Made by a program: the position numbers and the translations under genes. The notes beneath the pieces were generated by a model. That model was not told where the DNA came from and ran no database searches. It was given only the letters and a program-made list of their open reading frames with translations. Shown in pieces: positions 6,826 through 7,153 of a stretch of DNA of 7,153 nt (position 1 is the stretch's first letter; each line of letters starts with the position of its first letter). This DNA comes from Desulfobacteraceae bacterium (lineage in GTDB: Bacteria > Desulfobacterota > DSM-4660 > Desulfatiglandales > Desulfatiglandaceae), in assembly GCA_030589715.1 (NCBI GenBank), contig JAUUVE010000101.1, forward strand, positions 1 to 7,153, read 5' to 3'.

Positions 6826-7153
6826 CTAAATACTTGAATCCCTAACAAAAGTAGCCAGAGTTTCAAAGTATTCATTGCCTCCCACAACGTAGGTATCATT
6901 GTGGCCGGCTCCTTTTATGGGGCAAAAATACTTTGGGGCCTTTGCTGTTTGGTAAAGCTTTTGTCCCATTGAAAAGGGCACGATTTCATCGTCTTCACCG
7001 TGGATAATGAGTTTAGGGACGTTAACCCGGGTTATTTTTTTTAGGTTGTTGTAATGGGCCGGCAAGAGCGGTGAAAAAAGCATAAAAGGAAATAGCGTTT
7101 TTGCCATCCCTTTTGTGGAGGTAAAGGCACTCTCCAATATCAGCGATTTAACC
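6826..7153 (-). CDS. Alpha/beta hydrolase, C-terminal part (runs off the edge)
   Basis: The last 108 codons of an alpha/beta hydrolase on the - strand; the reading frame stays open to the window edge (first readable residues VKSLILESAFTS), so the gene is cut by the window rather than broken. The visible part has the family pattern: LILESAFTS strand, KLIIHGEDDEIVP carrying the likely catalytic Asp (codon 6988-6990), and IKGAGHND with the catalytic His (codon 6901-6903). This resembles the BEM46/ABHD13-17-like group of serine hydrolases, often near 270-300 residues, so about 160 N-terminal residues including the nucleophile Ser should lie outside. A TTG at 7135-7137 could be mistaken for a start, but homology continues upstream of it. 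Substrate unknown. It converges on ftsH and is probably a separate transcription unit. Confidence 0.85.
   Translation of the reverse strand, partial: VKSLILESAFTSTKGMAKTLFPFMLFSPLLPAHYNNLKKITRVNVPKLIIHGEDDEIVPFSMGQKLYQTAKAPKYFCPIKGAGHNDTYVVGGNEYFETLATFVRDSSI

Noticed and set aside
1..7153. CRISPR arrays, tRNA or rRNA genes, insertion sequences, attachment sites
   Set aside because: No spaced direct repeats, no tRNA-like cloverleaf, no transposase and no terminal inverted repeats were seen; nearly all the window is coding.

Overview
The window holds four complete genes on the + strand and the visible part of a fifth on the - strand. Base composition looks close to balanced. The first three genes form the conserved set prkA (AAA+ serine protein kinase, YeaG family), a DUF444/YeaH (YhbH) von Willebrand-like protein, and a SpoVR family protein. 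They are packed as an operon: the prkA stop overlaps the DUF444 start by one base, and the DUF444 stop lies three bases before the spoVR start. Directly downstream in the same direction is a complete ftsH, a membrane AAA+ zinc metalloprotease. It is followed, in convergent orientation, by the C-terminal part of an alpha/beta hydrolase that runs off the right edge.

Organism: protein style (FtsH opening with HPFYKNL, a PrkA of about 650 residues, a full PrkA-DUF444-SpoVR set) suggests a Gram-negative proteobacterium in the broad sense, most likely a deltaproteobacterium (Desulfobacterota). This is an inference from family resemblance, not a proven assignment. No sporulation-specific gene is visible apart from the misleadingly named SpoVR and PrkA families.

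Layout: 1-154 leader with no convincing promoter but a strong purine-rich ribosome binding site; 155-2119 prkA; 2119-3423 DUF444; 3427-4908 spoVR; 4909-4965 short gap with the ftsH ribosome binding site; 4966-6765 ftsH, probably starting at TTG rather than at the upstream TTG or ATG; 6766-6825 convergent gap with no clear terminator; 6826-7153 (- strand) partial hydrolase.

Working together: PrkA/YeaG, YeaH and SpoVR/YcgB are known to be co-expressed in stationary phase, nitrogen starvation and stress in enterobacteria, but the biochemistry of the trio is still poorly defined. The architecture resembles an AAA+ ATPase paired with a MIDAS (VWA) partner plus a third protein carrying a possible metal site. 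An FtsH-type protease next door, apparently away from its usual tilS-folP neighbourhood, makes this a candidate stress proteostasis locus. That link rests only on gene position.
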